Positions 1 to 8,678 are shown, counted from the first letter of the stretch. The stretch is DNA of 64,000 bases from Candidatus Pelagibacter sp. (GCA_028404615.1 JAOOBT010000001.1:124001-188000), one strand, 5' to 3'. Notes: a model not told the origin generated them from the letters alone. Numbers and translations: made by a program.

Positions 1-2
1 AA

Positions 3-560
3 ACTCAAGAAAACGAAAAAGCCCCAGACATAGGTGCCGCAGAAAATGTTCAAGAAAAAACACTTGAAGAAAAATTACGCGAATCTGAGGAAAAATTATT
101 ACGATCTTTAGCTGAGATTGAAAACCAAAGAAGAAGATTTGAAAAAGATATAAAAGACGCTTTTGAATTTGGTTCATTTAATTTCGCTAAGGAAAGTTTA
201 TCGATCTTGGATAATCTACAAAGAGCAAAAGAAGCTATTAAAAATGATGAAAAACTTAAAACTAATAAGGATTTGGATAAATTTATAGAAAATATTACAA
301 TTATTGAAAAAGATTTAGTATCAATTTTTGAAAAAAATAGAATAAAAAAAATTGATGTCCGTGACAAAAAATTTGATCCAAATTTTCATCAAGCTATGTC
401 AGAAGTTGATGATGATAAAGCATCTCCGGGCTCGATCTTAAAAGAAATTCAAAGTGGTTACATGTTAGGTGATAGATTATTAAGACCTGTCTTAGTAACT
501 GTAGCAAAGAAAAAATCGTCTAAAGATCAAGAAAATAGGGATAAAAAAGAGGAAAAATAG
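3..560 (+). CDS. grpE: GrpE nucleotide exchange factor (5' partial)
   Basis: GrpE releases ADP from DnaK in the Hsp70 cycle. The frame is open from the left edge of the window, so the true start lies upstream; the Met at 207 is internal. The first readable part is Glu/Lys-rich and predicts the long coiled-coil dimer helix ([20 protein letters not shown]), followed by the family pattern [10 protein letters not shown] and then the C-terminal beta domain with [20 protein letters not shown]. The end carries a short basic-acidic tail. It lies directly upstream of dnaK on the same strand, the common order. Identification is secure; only the N-terminus is missing. Confidence 0.95.
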   Translation, partial: TQENEKAPDIGAAENVQEKTLEEKLRESEEKLLRSLAEIENQRRRFEKDIKDAFEFGSFNFAKESLSILDNLQRAKEAIKNDEKLKTNKDLDKFIENITIIEKDLVSIFEKNRIKKIDVRDKKFDPNFHQAMSEVDDDKASPGSILKEIQSGYMLGDRLLRPVLVTVAKKKSSKDQENRDKKEEK

Positions 561-561
561 C

Positions 562-589
562 CTTGTAGATGAAGAAATAACACCCATAT
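562..589 (+). promoter_or_regulatory. Heat-shock (RpoH/sigma-32 type) promoter for dnaK
   Basis: CTTGTAG at 562-568 and CCCATAT at 583-589 are separated by 14 bases, so CTTG is followed by 17 bases and then CCCATAT. This matches the alphaproteobacterial RpoH pattern CTTG-N17/18-CYTATNT closely and the E. coli sigma-32 pattern. It lies in the grpE-dnaK gap, with an AAAGGA ribosome binding site and the dnaK ATG just downstream. The motif is seen; recognition by RpoH is inferred. Confidence 0.75.
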
Positions 590-612
590 ATCTTTACGAA
601 AGGATTTTATTA

Positions 613-2535
613 ATGAGCAAAGTAATAGGAATAGATTTAGGAACTACAAATTCATGTGTAGCCATAATGGATGGCTCACAAGCTAAAGTTTTAGAAAATA
701 CTGAAGGAGCAAGAACAACACCTTCTGTAGTGGCTTTTTTAGAAAATGAAGAAAAATTGGTAGGGCAGCCAGCAAAAAGACAAGCTGTGACAAACGCAGG
801 TGATACAATTTTTGCAGCTAAAAGACTCATTGGAAGAAAATTTGACGGCCCTTCAGTCCAAAAGGACATTTCGAAAGTTCCATACAAAATTGTGAAATCT
901 GAAAATGGTGATGCTTGGGTTGAGGGAAAGGGAAAAAAATACTCCCCCGCTCAAATCTCAGCTTTTGTTTTACAAAAAATGAAGGAGACAGCCGAGAAAT
1001 ATTTGGGTCAAGCTGTTACAAAAGCAGTTATTACTGTTCCCGCATATTTCAACGACTCACAAAGACAAGCTACTAAAGATGCTGGAAAAATTGCTGGTTT
1101 AGAAGTTTTAAGAATAATTAATGAGCCGACTGCAGCTTCTCTAGCTTATGGTCTCGATAAAAAAGGCGGAAAAAAGATTGCTGTCTACGATTTAGGTGGT
1201 GGTACTTTTGATATATCAATTCTAGAAATTGGTGATGGAGTATTCGAAGTAAAATCTACAAACGGTGATACTTTTCTGGGTGGTGAGGATTTTGATGACG
1301 CAATAGTAGAATATTTGGCCGCTGAGTTTAAAAAAGATAATGGTATAGATTTAAAAGCTGATAAACTTGCACTTCAAAGATTAAAAGAAGCAGCTGAAAA
1401 AGCAAAAATTGAACTTTCTTCTGCAGCTCAAACTGAGATCAATTTACCTTTTATCACTGCTGATAAAACTGGTCCTAAACATTTAAATTTGAAATTTACT
1501 AGGGCTAAACTTGAAGCTTTAGTGCAAGGACTTGTAGACAGAACTCTTGAGCCTTGTAAAACTGCGTTAAAAGACTCTGGATTTTCTGCTGCTGAAATTA
1601 ATGAAGTAGTTCTTGTGGGAGGAATGACAAGAATGCCGAAAATTATTGAAACAGTAAAAAACTTTTTTGGGAAAGATCCAAACAAAAGTGTAAACCCTGA
1701 TGAAGTTGTTGCAATGGGAGCAGCTATACAGGGAGGCGTGCTTCAAGGCGACGTTAAAGATGTGTTGCTTTTAGACGTAACACCACTTTCTTTAGGAATC
1801 GAAACCTTGGGTGGGGTATCTACAAAGTTAATTGAAAAAAATACTACAATTCCCACGAAAAAAAGTCAGGTTTTTTCAACGGCAGAGGACAATCAGCCAG
1901 CCGTATCCATTAGAGTGCTTCAAGGTGAAAGAGAAATGGCTGCGGACAATAAAATTTTAGGAAACTTTGAACTTGTCGGAATACCTCCGGCTGCGAGAGG
2001 AACTCCTCAAATAGAAGTTACATTTGATATAGATGCAAATGGTATTGTAAATGTTTCTGCAAAAGATAAAGGCACAGGAAAAGAGCAAAAAATCCAAATA
2101 CAAGCTTCAGGTGGGTTATCCGATGAAGAAATTAATAAGATGGTTAAAGATGCCGAAGCTAATAAAGAGGCGGATAAGAAAAAAAGAGAGTCAGTAGATG
2201 CAAGAAACCAAGCTGATAGTTTAGTTTTTTCAACAGAAAAAAGTTTAAAAGAACATGGTGATAAAATTTCAGCTGAAGAAAAAAAAGCAATTGAAAATGG
2301 AGTCGCTGATCTAAAAAAATCCCTTGAGGGAACCGATGTTGAAGACGTAAAAAAGAAAACACAAAATTTAATACAAGTTTCTATGAAACTAGGTGAAGCA
2401 GTATATAAAAGCCAACAAAAACCTGAAGCTAATAAAGGTGAAGGTACAAAAGAAGCTAAACCTAACGACAAAGAGAATGTAGTAGATGCTGACTTTGAAG
2501 ACGTAAAAGAAGAAGATAAAGAAAAAAGCGCCTAA
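613..2535 (+). CDS. dnaK: Chaperone DnaK (Hsp70)
   Basis: Cytosolic ATP-dependent Hsp70 chaperone of 640 residues, full family length. The nucleotide-binding domain opens with GIDLGTTNS (residues 6-14), with [10 protein letters not shown] near 191-200 and [10 protein letters not shown] later. The substrate-binding domain begins after [14 protein letters not shown], and the lid ends in an acidic tail [16 protein letters not shown] of the bacterial type. It sits between grpE and dnaJ and has its own heat-shock-like promoter. A ribosome binding site AAAGGA precedes the ATG. Nothing unusual in the sequence. Confidence 0.99.
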   Translation: MSKVIGIDLGTTNSCVAIMDGSQAKVLENTEGARTTPSVVAFLENEEKLVGQPAKRQAVTNAGDTIFAAKRLIGRKFDGPSVQKDISKVPYKIVKSENGDAWVEGKGKKYSPAQISAFVLQKMKETAEKYLGQAVTKAVITVPAYFNDSQRQATKDAGKIAGLEVLRIINEPTAASLAYGLDKKGGKKIAVYDLGGGTFDISILEIGDGVFEVKSTNGDTFLGGEDFDDAIVEYLAAEFKKDNGIDLKADKLALQRLKEAAEKAKIELSSAAQTEINLPFITADKTGPKHLNLKFTRAKLEALVQGLVDRTLEPCKTALKDSGFSAAEINEVVLVGGMTRMPKIIETVKNFFGKDPNKSVNPDEVVAMGAAIQGGVLQGDVKDVLLLDVTPLSLGIETLGGVSTKLIEKNTTIPTKKSQVFSTAEDNQPAVSIRVLQGEREMAADNKILGNFELVGIPPAARGTPQIEVTFDIDANGIVNVSAKDKGTGKEQKIQIQASGGLSDEEINKMVKDAEANKEADKKKRESVDARNQADSLVFSTEKSLKEHGDKISAEEKKAIENGVADLKKSLEGTDVEDVKKKTQNLIQVSMKLGEAVYKSQQKPEANKGEGTKEAKPNDKENVVDADFEDVKEEDKEKSA

Positions 2536-2555
2536 GAAAATAAAGGAGACGTCCT

Positions 2556-3677
2556 GTGGCTAAAAGAGATTGTTATGATGTCTTAGGTGTACCAAGATCG
2601 GCATCAAAAGAAGACATAAAAAAAGCCTATAGAAAACTTGCATTAAAATACCATCCAGACAAAACTAAAGGCGATAAAAATTCAGAGGAAAAATTTAAAG
2701 AAGCTAGCGAAGCCTATCACATTCTTTCAGACGAGAAGAGAAAAGCCAATTATGATCAATTTGGTCATGCAGCTTTTGAAGGAGCTAGTGGAGGTGGTCA
2801 AGGTTTTGGTGGATTTGATACTTCATCTTTCTCAGATATTTTTGAAGACTTTTTCAGTGATTTTGGTGGAGTTAATACTACAAGAAGATCTAGTAATAGA
2901 GGTAACGACCTAAGGTACGATGTTAGTATTGATTTAGAAGAAGCTTATAAAGGTATTCAAAAAAATGTTAAGTACACAACTTACAAGGCTTGCTCATCTT
3001 GCTCTGGAAGTGGGGCTGCTAAAGGTTCAAAGCCAGTTAGGTGTGATTACTGTTCTGGAAGAGGAAAAGTGAGAACTAATCAAGGATTTTTTACAGTACA
3101 ACAAACCTGTCCTCAATGTAGTGGATACGGCGAAATGATTAATGATCCGTGTAATAAGTGTAGTGGTAACGGAAAAGTACAATCGAATGAAAATGTAACT
3201 GTAAAAATTCCAAAAGGCGTTGATGATGGAACCAGAATAAGAGTGTCTGGAAAAGGTGAAGCAGGATCAAAAGGCGGTTCAAGCGGAGATTTATATTTAT
3301 TCATATCTATAGACAATCACGACATCTTCAAAAGAGCTGAAGAAAATTTATACTATGAACTTCCTATTTCATTTACAAGCGCTGCACTTGGAACTTCAGT
3401 TGAAGTTCCATCAATTGATGGAGGAAAATCTAAAATTAAAATTCCTGCTGGTACGCAGCATGGCAAACAATTCAGACTTAGGGGTAAAGGCATGCCAGTT
3501 TTAAGAGGAGGCACTTTTGGAGATTTATATATAAGAATTAATACTCAAGTTCCAACTTCATTGACGAAGAAGCAAAAAGAGATACTTGAAGAATTTAATG
3601 AAATTGAAAACAATAAACCTGATCCGGTTATAAAAAGTTTTTTTGAAAAAGCCAAAAAATTCTGGAGAAACTCCTAA
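2556..3677 (+). CDS. dnaJ: Chaperone DnaJ (Hsp40)
   Basis: Co-chaperone that delivers unfolded substrates to DnaK and stimulates its ATPase; 373 residues. The J domain (about 1-70) has HPD at 33-35. A Gly/Phe-rich linker follows, then four zinc-binding CxxCxGxG repeats ([32 protein letters not shown]), then the C-terminal substrate-binding beta domains. This is a complete type I DnaJ. The start is GTG, chosen because AAAGGAG lies just upstream and the protein then begins [11 protein letters not shown] as in the family. It is 20 bases downstream of dnaK and probably co-transcribed. Confidence 0.98.
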   Translation: MAKRDCYDVLGVPRSASKEDIKKAYRKLALKYHPDKTKGDKNSEEKFKEASEAYHILSDEKRKANYDQFGHAAFEGASGGGQGFGGFDTSSFSDIFEDFFSDFGGVNTTRRSSNRGNDLRYDVSIDLEEAYKGIQKNVKYTTYKACSSCSGSGAAKGSKPVRCDYCSGRGKVRTNQGFFTVQQTCPQCSGYGEMINDPCNKCSGNGKVQSNENVTVKIPKGVDDGTRIRVSGKGEAGSKGGSSGDLYLFISIDNHDIFKRAEENLYYELPISFTSAALGTSVEVPSIDGGKSKIKIPAGTQHGKQFRLRGKGMPVLRGGTFGDLYIRINTQVPTSLTKKQKEILEEFNEIENNKPDPVIKSFFEKAKKFWRNS

Positions 3678-3682
3678 TATAA

Positions 3683-3853
3683 ATGAGCACTGATCAAATA
3701 ATGTCTGCAATATTTTTAATTGCAGTATTAGTTTTAATTTTACCAGGTTTTCTATCAACAAATTATAAATTAAAAGAGTTTTTAAGAAATTTGTCTATTT
3801 GGGCTATAATTACACTAGTTATTATTGTAATCATTTATTTAATTAGTTTATGA
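3683..3853 (+). CDS. Small two-helix membrane protein, unknown function
   Basis: A 56-codon ORF fills the dnaJ-dapB gap. It starts at ATG 3683, five bases after the dnaJ stop, and its TGA overlaps the dapB ATG (ATGA). The product starts MSTDQIMSAIFLIAVLVLIL and shows two hydrophobic stretches, roughly residues 8-22 and 39-55, separated by a short polar segment TNYKLKEFLRNLS. Length, hydrophobicity and the stop/start overlap support a real gene. I do not recognise the family. It may be a short membrane anchor; no function can be assigned. Confidence 0.6.
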   Translation: MSTDQIMSAIFLIAVLVLILPGFLSTNYKLKEFLRNLSIWAIITLVIIVIIYLISL

Positions 3854-4626
3854 GAAAAATAAATATATCTATTTCAGGATGTATGGGAAGAATGGGGCAA
3901 CAACTCATTAAATCCTCAAAAAAAAATAAAAACTTTAAATTAGTTTCTTTAACAGAAAATAGATTGATAAATAAGAAAATCGCTGGGTTAAAACCAACAA
4001 GGAACAGCTTTGATACATTTAAAAAATCTAACGTGATTATTGACTTTACTGTTCCTAAGTGCACGCTAGAAATTCTGAAAATAGCCTCTAAGTTAAAAAA
4101 AAGAGTAGTTATTGGCACGACTGGCTTCTCAAAAAAAGAGGAAAAATTAATAAAAAAGTTTTCCAGAAAAATTCCTATACTTAAGGCAGGTAATATGAGT
4201 TTAGGAGTGAATTTACTTATGTATTTAACAGAAATTGCTTCAAGATCTCTTGGAAATAATTTTTTGAGTAAAGTTTACGAAGTCCATCATAAATATAAAA
4301 TTGATTATCCGTCTGGTACCGCTTTGATGTTAGGAAAAGGAATAGCTGACGGTAAAAATAAAAATTTCTATAATTTAATAGGAAAAAAATATTTAAATAA
4401 AAAATCTTTTCCTTATACAAAAAAAATTAATTTTAATTCAATTCGAAAAGGCGAAGTAATTGGTGAGCATGAAGTGAGATTTTCTAGTGGAAAAGAGATT
4501 GTAAAACTTAACCACGAGTCTTTTGATAGGGCTTTATATTCTGAAGGTGCATTAACAGCTGCTTCTTGGCTAATGTCTAAAAAAGCAGGTCTTTATTCTA
4601 TGAGAGACCTTCTTAACTTTAAGTGA
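3850..4626 (+). CDS. dapB: 4-hydroxy-tetrahydrodipicolinate reductase
   Basis: NAD(P)H-dependent reductase of the lysine/diaminopimelate pathway; 258 residues, normal for the family. The N-terminal Rossmann fold has ISGCMGRMGQQL, and TGFS and AGNMSLGVNL mark the middle. The catalytic/substrate signature E-V-H-H-x-x-K-x-D-x-P-S-G-T-A starts at residue 144, with the catalytic His pair at 146-147. It overlaps the upstream small membrane ORF by four bases and the next gene nth (GTGA) by four bases, so translation of the three is likely coupled. Confidence 0.97.
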   Translation: MRKINISISGCMGRMGQQLIKSSKKNKNFKLVSLTENRLINKKIAGLKPTRNSFDTFKKSNVIIDFTVPKCTLEILKIASKLKKRVVIGTTGFSKKEEKLIKKFSRKIPILKAGNMSLGVNLLMYLTEIASRSLGNNFLSKVYEVHHKYKIDYPSGTALMLGKGIADGKNKNFYNLIGKKYLNKKSFPYTKKINFNSIRKGEVIGEHEVRFSSGKEIVKLNHESFDRALYSEGALTAASWLMSKKAGLYSMRDLLNFK

Positions 4627-5276
4627 ATAATAAAGAAAAAGCTAAAGTTATTTTTAGGATATTGAATAAAACTTATCCTAAAGTTCCTATACCTTTAAAT
4701 TACAAAAATACTTTTACCCTTTTAATATCTGTATTGCTTTCGGCCCAATGTACCGATGTAAATGTAAATAATGTTACAAAAGACATTTATCCAAAATATA
4801 ATACACCAAAGCATTTTGTAAAGCTTGGTAGAAAGAAAATTGAACGGTTGATAAAAAGAATAGGAATATTTAGAGTAAAAGCTAAAAGTATATTTTATTT
4901 GTCTAAAACTTTAGTTGAAAAATATAAAGGCAAAGTACCGAATTCTTATAAAGAATTAGAGGAATTACCTGGTGTAGGTCACAAAACTGCAAGTGTTGTT
5001 ATGTCTCAAGGTTTTGGTTTTCCTGCTTTTCCAGTAGATACGCATATTCATAGACTCGCTCAAAGATGGGGTTTAACAAATGGAAAAAACGTTTTGCAAA
5101 CTGAAAAAGATTTAAAGTCAGTTTTTCCTAAAAAACACTGGAACAGGCTCCACTTACAAATAATTTGGTATGGAAGAGAATATTGTAAAGCCCGAGATTG
5201 TTATGGAATAACTTGTAAAATTTGTAAAAGCTGTTATCCAAATAGAAAAAAACCCGTTAAAACAAAAAAAGCTTAA
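4623..5276 (+). CDS. nth: Endonuclease III, base-excision DNA glycosylase
   Basis: Removes oxidised pyrimidines and nicks abasic sites; 217 residues. The helix-hairpin-helix LPGVGHKTA carries catalytic Lys121, and catalytic Asp139 lies in FPVDTHIHR. The C-terminal Fe-S loop has five cysteines at 188, 193, 198, 201 and 204. The usual Nth spacing is C-x6-C-x2-C-x5-C, so the second ligand seems shifted here while a four-Cys cluster remains possible. GTG start overlaps the dapB stop; the pfkB-family gene follows without a gap. Confidence 0.95.
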   Translation: MNNKEKAKVIFRILNKTYPKVPIPLNYKNTFTLLISVLLSAQCTDVNVNNVTKDIYPKYNTPKHFVKLGRKKIERLIKRIGIFRVKAKSIFYLSKTLVEKYKGKVPNSYKELEELPGVGHKTASVVMSQGFGFPAFPVDTHIHRLAQRWGLTNGKNVLQTEKDLKSVFPKKHWNRLHLQIIWYGREYCKARDCYGITCKICKSCYPNRKKPVKTKKA

Positions 5277-6203
5277 ATGAAAATCTTAGGAATTGGCAAT
5301 GCTATTGTTGATGTAATTTGCAAAGTTGAAGACAAATTTCTCACTCAGAATAAATTAACGAAAAGTACAATGAAGCTTGTAGATGAGGCTGAATTAAAAA
5401 AATTATTATCTTCTCTTAAAATAGAAGAAACCGTTTCTGGTGGATCTGTAGCAAACTCAATAGTTGCTCTCTCACAACTTGGTAATAAAGTGAGCTTTAT
5501 AGGAAAAGTAAGTGATGATGATTTAGGTAGTAAATATGAAGAGGGATTAAAAAAAGAAAATGTAAAGTATTTATATTCAAAGAAAAAAGAGTTAATTCCA
5601 ACCGGAACTTGTTTGATATTAGTTACACCTGACTCTGAGAGAACAATGGTAACTTTTCTTGGTACTGCAGGAAAAATAAATGATAATGATATTGATGCTA
5701 GCGCTGTAAAAAATTCTGAAATTTTATTTTTAGAGGGTTATCTTTGGGATGAAGGTGAACCAAAAAAAGCATTTGAAAAGGCAATAAGTAATTCTAATAA
5801 AGTTGCGATGTCATTATCAGATTTGTTTTGCGTGGAAAGACACAAACCTCACTTTTTAGAATTAGTTAAAAATAAATTAGATATAACTTTTGCGAATGAA
5901 CAAGAAATTATGTCTTTGATTAATGTTAAAAAATTTGATGATGTAATCAATTTCGCTAAGGAAATAAATAAATTAATTGTGATTACACGCGGTGATAAAG
6001 GAGCAATTGCAATTAATAAAAATGAGATTGTAGAGTGTGTTGCAAAAAAAAATCTTAAAATAAAGGACCTGACAGGTGCGGGAGATTTATTTGCAGGGGG
6101 TTTTTTACACGGTTTAATCAATAATAAGACTACAAAAGAGAGCTTAGAAACTGGCACAGAAATGTCCTCTAAAGTAATTCAGATAATTGGAGCAAGACTT
6201 TAA
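5277..6203 (+). CDS. PfkB-family carbohydrate/nucleoside kinase (adenosine kinase-like)
   Basis: Ribokinase-fold sugar or nucleoside kinase of 308 residues. Glycine-rich SGGSVANSI near residue 54 is the first PfkB signature. DLTGAGDLFAGGFLHG holds the second, with the catalytic base at Asp270. The starting segment ILGIGNAIVDVI resembles the alphaproteobacterial adenosine kinase-like subgroup of PfkB proteins. Substrate cannot be read from sequence: adenosine is the best guess, another ribosyl compound or sugar is possible. ATG follows the nth TAA immediately, so it is probably the last gene of that operon. Confidence 0.88.
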   Translation: MKILGIGNAIVDVICKVEDKFLTQNKLTKSTMKLVDEAELKKLLSSLKIEETVSGGSVANSIVALSQLGNKVSFIGKVSDDDLGSKYEEGLKKENVKYLYSKKKELIPTGTCLILVTPDSERTMVTFLGTAGKINDNDIDASAVKNSEILFLEGYLWDEGEPKKAFEKAISNSNKVAMSLSDLFCVERHKPHFLELVKNKLDITFANEQEIMSLINVKKFDDVINFAKEINKLIVITRGDKGAIAINKNEIVECVAKKNLKIKDLTGAGDLFAGGFLHGLINNKTTKESLETGTEMSSKVIQIIGARL

Positions 6204-6208
6204 TCAAT

Positions 6209-6316
6209 TTATTTTTTCCTTCTTTTAAAACTACCTTTACCTTTTTTTGGTTTAACAACTCTTTTTCTGTATTTCGAAGTGAAGAGATCTAGTGCAATTT
6301 TATTTCTTTTTTTCAC
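6209..6316 (-). CDS. arfA: ArfA-like alternative ribosome-rescue factor (35 aa)
   Basis: A 35-codon ORF on the minus strand, from GTG at 6316 to TAA at 6209. Its GTG overlaps the TGA of the upstream regulator gene (GTGA), which suggests coupled translation. The product is very basic; its core YRKRVVKPKKGKGSFKRR resembles E. coli ArfA FRQRVEKNKKGKGSYMRK, including the KKGKGS block. ArfA recruits RF2 to ribosomes stalled on non-stop mRNA. The ORF ends right after this core, like the shortened active form of E. coli ArfA. Length is too small for certainty, but the motif match is specific. Confidence 0.72.
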   Translation of the reverse strand: MKKRNKIALDLFTSKYRKRVVKPKKGKGSFKRRKK

Positions 6317-6918
6317 AAAGAATATCCCTTTTTGTTGTTAAGAATAAAATTATCATCAGAAAATTTTTCGTTGATTTTTTTTCTTAATCGATAGATATGT
6401 GTTTCCACAGTATGCGTATCTGCGTCAGAGGAATAGTTCCACACAGATGAAAGAATATCGTCTTTTGATATGGGTTTATTTTTATTCAAAAACAAATCTA
6501 AAAGCTGAACCTCTTTTTCAGTTAAAATAATATAAGCATCTTCTTTAAATAATTTTCTTTCATTTTTATTTAACAAATAATTTTTAATTTTTATCGAAGA
6601 ATTAATACTAAATTTTTTTTTAGCTGCTATACTTTCTATTACAGAATTAATTTCTTTCATTGTGAATGGGAGGTCAAGAATAGCATCACAACTTTCAGCA
6701 TTTTTTTTTCCATTAGAAGCGCACACTTTCAAAGATTTACTATTCATTATAATTTGATTGTTTTTTTTATCATTAAGCGCTTCTTCATGATAAAGGATTA
6801 TGTCATGTTTAATATCTGACGTGTCTGATGAAGAATTAAACTTTAAATAAGTTTTTAGTTCATCTATTGTAGAAATAAATGAATTTGGGCCTAAAATTAA
6901 AACACTTAATCGATGCAT
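6313..6918 (-). CDS. OmpR-type winged-helix regulator with a degenerate receiver domain
   Basis: A 201-residue protein. The C-terminal half (about 105-201) is a Trans_reg_C winged helix: LTEKEVQLLDLFLNKNKPIS, then ILSSVW and the recognition helix HTVETHIYRLRKKI, ending with NNKKGYSL. The N-terminal half looks like a response-regulator receiver, but where the phospho-acceptor Asp is expected the text reads DIILYHEE, and the acidic pocket is not evident. It may act without phosphorylation. No histidine kinase lies nearby. It is divergent from, and overlaps by six bases, the YkuD gene, and is followed by the ArfA-like ORF. Confidence 0.82.
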   Translation of the reverse strand: MHRLSVLILGPNSFISTIDELKTYLKFNSSSDTSDIKHDIILYHEEALNDKKNNQIIMNSKSLKVCASNGKKNAESCDAILDLPFTMKEINSVIESIAAKKKFSINSSIKIKNYLLNKNERKLFKEDAYIILTEKEVQLLDLFLNKNKPISKDDILSSVWNYSSDADTHTVETHIYRLRKKINEKFSDDNFILNNKKGYSL

Positions 6919-7410
6919 ATTTTAATAAATAAAAACTATCTCATTTATAACAAATATAAGGTGAAATGCGCTATAGGAAAAAAAGGAATTGGTTATAAAA
7001 AAAAAGAGGGCGATTTGATTACTCCAAAAGGACAATTTAAGATCAAACTTATTTTGTATAGAAAAGATAGGGTCAAATTAAAAACTAAATTGAGAAAGGT
7101 TGCTATACAGAAAAATATGGTTTGGTGTGATGACCCAAGATCGCAAAAATATAATCAACTTGTAAAATTACCTTTCAATTTTAGACATGAAAAGCTTTAT
7201 AAAAAGGAAAATATTTACGATATAGTCTTGGTCTTAAACTTTAATATGAGTCCTACAAAAAAGAATAAAGGAAGTGCAATTTTTATTCACGTAGCAAAAA
7301 AAAATTATAGAAAAACTGAAGGTTGCGTTGCAATAAAAAAATTTGAACTTTTAAAAATTATCAAAGAGCTTAAAACTAATACTAAAGTTAAGATCTTTGA
7401 CCAAAAATAG
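6913..7410 (+). CDS. YkuD-domain L,D-transpeptidase family protein
   Basis: A 165-residue protein consisting of a YkuD catalytic domain. The active-site signature is present: His126 in IFIHVAKKN, followed by the SxGC-like segment KTEGCVAI with nucleophile Cys138. Family members cross-link peptidoglycan stems (3-3 bonds) or attach ligands. No signal peptide is visible, as in the stand-alone COG3786-type proteins of alphaproteobacteria, so location is uncertain. The assigned ATG lies inside ATGCAT, shared head-to-head with the divergent regulator; a later start is possible. It overlaps the end of yggS by 23 bases. Confidence 0.85.
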   Translation: MHILINKNYLIYNKYKVKCAIGKKGIGYKKKEGDLITPKGQFKIKLILYRKDRVKLKTKLRKVAIQKNMVWCDDPRSQKYNQLVKLPFNFRHEKLYKKENIYDIVLVLNFNMSPTKKNKGSAIFIHVAKKNYRKTEGCVAIKKFELLKIIKELKTNTKVKIFDQK

Positions 7411-8038
7411 AGCTTCCAATTCTTAAAAAAGTAGCTCCACAATGCACTGCTTCGATATAATCTGATGACATTCCCATACTTAACTCTTTGAGTGCTAGAG
7501 AATTTTTAAGTTCGCTCATTGATTTGAAATATTTTTTTGTATTGTCGTCATCAGGAGGAATAACCATAAGTCCAATAATATTAAGAGCGACTTCTTTAAC
7601 ACAATAATTGTAAAAAGCATCTAGCTCGTTTACCGCAACCCCCGATTTCTGCATTTCATTACCTATATTGACTTGAATAAAATACTTTAAACTTTTATTT
7701 AAATTTGACTGATGCTTAGATAAAGCATCAGCTAATTTTTGATTATCCAATGAATGAATATAATCGAAAAGCTTTACCGCATCTTTAGCTTTGTTTCTTT
7801 GTAACTTTCCAATCATGTGTAATTTTAAATTTTTATCTTTTTTTTTTGTATCCATCCATTTTGCTAACGCTTCTTGAACTTTATTTTCTCCAAAATGAAT
7901 ATGTCCATGATCTATCAAAGGGCGTATGTGCTCCATTGAAAAGGTTTTGCTTACGGCTATAATAATTGGTTGTTTTGATGTATTTATACTAGAGATATTC
8001 AATTTTATTTTATCGTATCTTTCAATTAATGTGCTCAT
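7388..8038 (-). CDS. yggS: YggS/PLPBP family pyridoxal-phosphate homeostasis protein
   Basis: Single-domain PLP-binding protein with the alanine racemase N-terminal fold, 216 residues. The PLP lysine is Lys31 in IIIAVSKTF. Other family blocks are HFGENKVQEA, HMIGKLQRNK, HSLD, QVNIGNEMQKSGV, GLMVIPP and SMGMSSDYIEA followed by RIGSSIFG. The family balances free pyridoxal phosphate and has no enzymatic activity of its own that is agreed on. It starts back to back with the ThiE-like gene: the two ATGs are adjacent with no spacer. Confidence 0.95.
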   Translation of the reverse strand: MSTLIERYDKIKLNISSINTSKQPIIIAVSKTFSMEHIRPLIDHGHIHFGENKVQEALAKWMDTKKKDKNLKLHMIGKLQRNKAKDAVKLFDYIHSLDNQKLADALSKHQSNLNKSLKYFIQVNIGNEMQKSGVAVNELDAFYNYCVKEVALNIIGLMVIPPDDDNTKKYFKSMSELKNSLALKELSMGMSSDYIEAVHCGATFLRIGSSIFGQRS

Positions 8039-8608
8039 ATGTTTTTACAAAAAAAAAAATATTTTTTTATAATAGAAAGTATAAAAGATATTGAATTAAA
8101 AAATATAAAAAATTTTGGTAAATTTTGTATTATTTATAGAAATAATTCCGAAGAAAATATAGAAAAATTAAAAAAATTTAGGCTTAATTGCAAATTGAAA
8201 AAAATTCCACTTTATATTGCTAATAATATAAAACTATTAAATTCTTTAAAAGCAGACGGATTGTATATTTCTGCTTTTAATAAAAGTTTAAACATTAACT
8301 ATTTAAAAGGTTTAGTAAAAATAATCGGTGGTGCGCATAATATTAAAGAGATAAATATAAAAAAACAGCAAAACTGTTCTTATATTTTACTTTCTCGGTT
8401 ATTCGAAACATCCTATCCAAATAAAAAAGGTCATTTGGGTGTAGTAAAATTTAATTTATTTTCTAAATTGGTGAATGCAAGGCTTGTACCATTGGGTGGT
8501 ATAAATTTAGACAATCTAAAAAAACTAAATATTGTTGAATGCGAAGCTATTGCGATGTCCTCCTTGATAAAAAGAAAAACTCAAGAAAATCTTAAAAATT
8601 TTAGATGA
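8039..8608 (+). CDS. Divergent ThiE/TenI-like (thiamine phosphate synthase superfamily) protein
   Basis: A 189-residue protein that follows the ThiE/TenI TIM-barrel layout: KADGLYISAF stands where DGVHLG is usual, KIIGGAHNIKEI where IIGxSxH is usual, then YILLSRLFETSYPNKKG and VPLGGINLDNL. Several substrate-contact positions of true ThiE differ, so activity as thiamine phosphate synthase is doubtful. Other options are a TenI-like protein or a lineage-specific variant. It is very rich in Lys, Ile and Asn even for this genome. No thiamine genes are adjacent. Confidence 0.65.
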   Translation: MFLQKKKYFFIIESIKDIELKNIKNFGKFCIIYRNNSEENIEKLKKFRLNCKLKKIPLYIANNIKLLNSLKADGLYISAFNKSLNINYLKGLVKIIGGAHNIKEINIKKQQNCSYILLSRLFETSYPNKKGHLGVVKFNLFSKLVNARLVPLGGINLDNLKKLNIVECEAIAMSSLIKRKTQENLKNFR

Positions 8609-8626
8609 GAGTAATTCGTTTATTCC

Positions 8627-8656
8627 AAAAAAAAAGGGGCGATAAATCGCCCCTTT
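8627..8656 (-). terminator. Strong intrinsic terminator of the porin gene
   Basis: Arms AAAGGGGCGA (8633-8642) and TCGCCCCTTT (8647-8656) enclose a TAAA loop. Read on the minus strand the stem is followed by a run of T (A-run 8627-8635 on the plus strand), so it stops transcripts coming from the porin. It may also act on the ThiE-like gene from the other side. A near-identical hairpin lies at 44244-44277. Confidence 0.9.
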
Positions 8657-8678
8657 AAATTAAGCATTAAACACTAGT

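Noticed and set aside
207..560. grpE starting at the Met at 207
   Set aside because: The frame is open and clearly GrpE-like back to base 3; the gene is cut by the window edge.
2007..2471. 154-codon ORF opposite dnaK
   Set aside because: Antisense mirror of a Lys/Glu/Ala-rich coding region; Ser/Phe/Leu-rich product with no motif.
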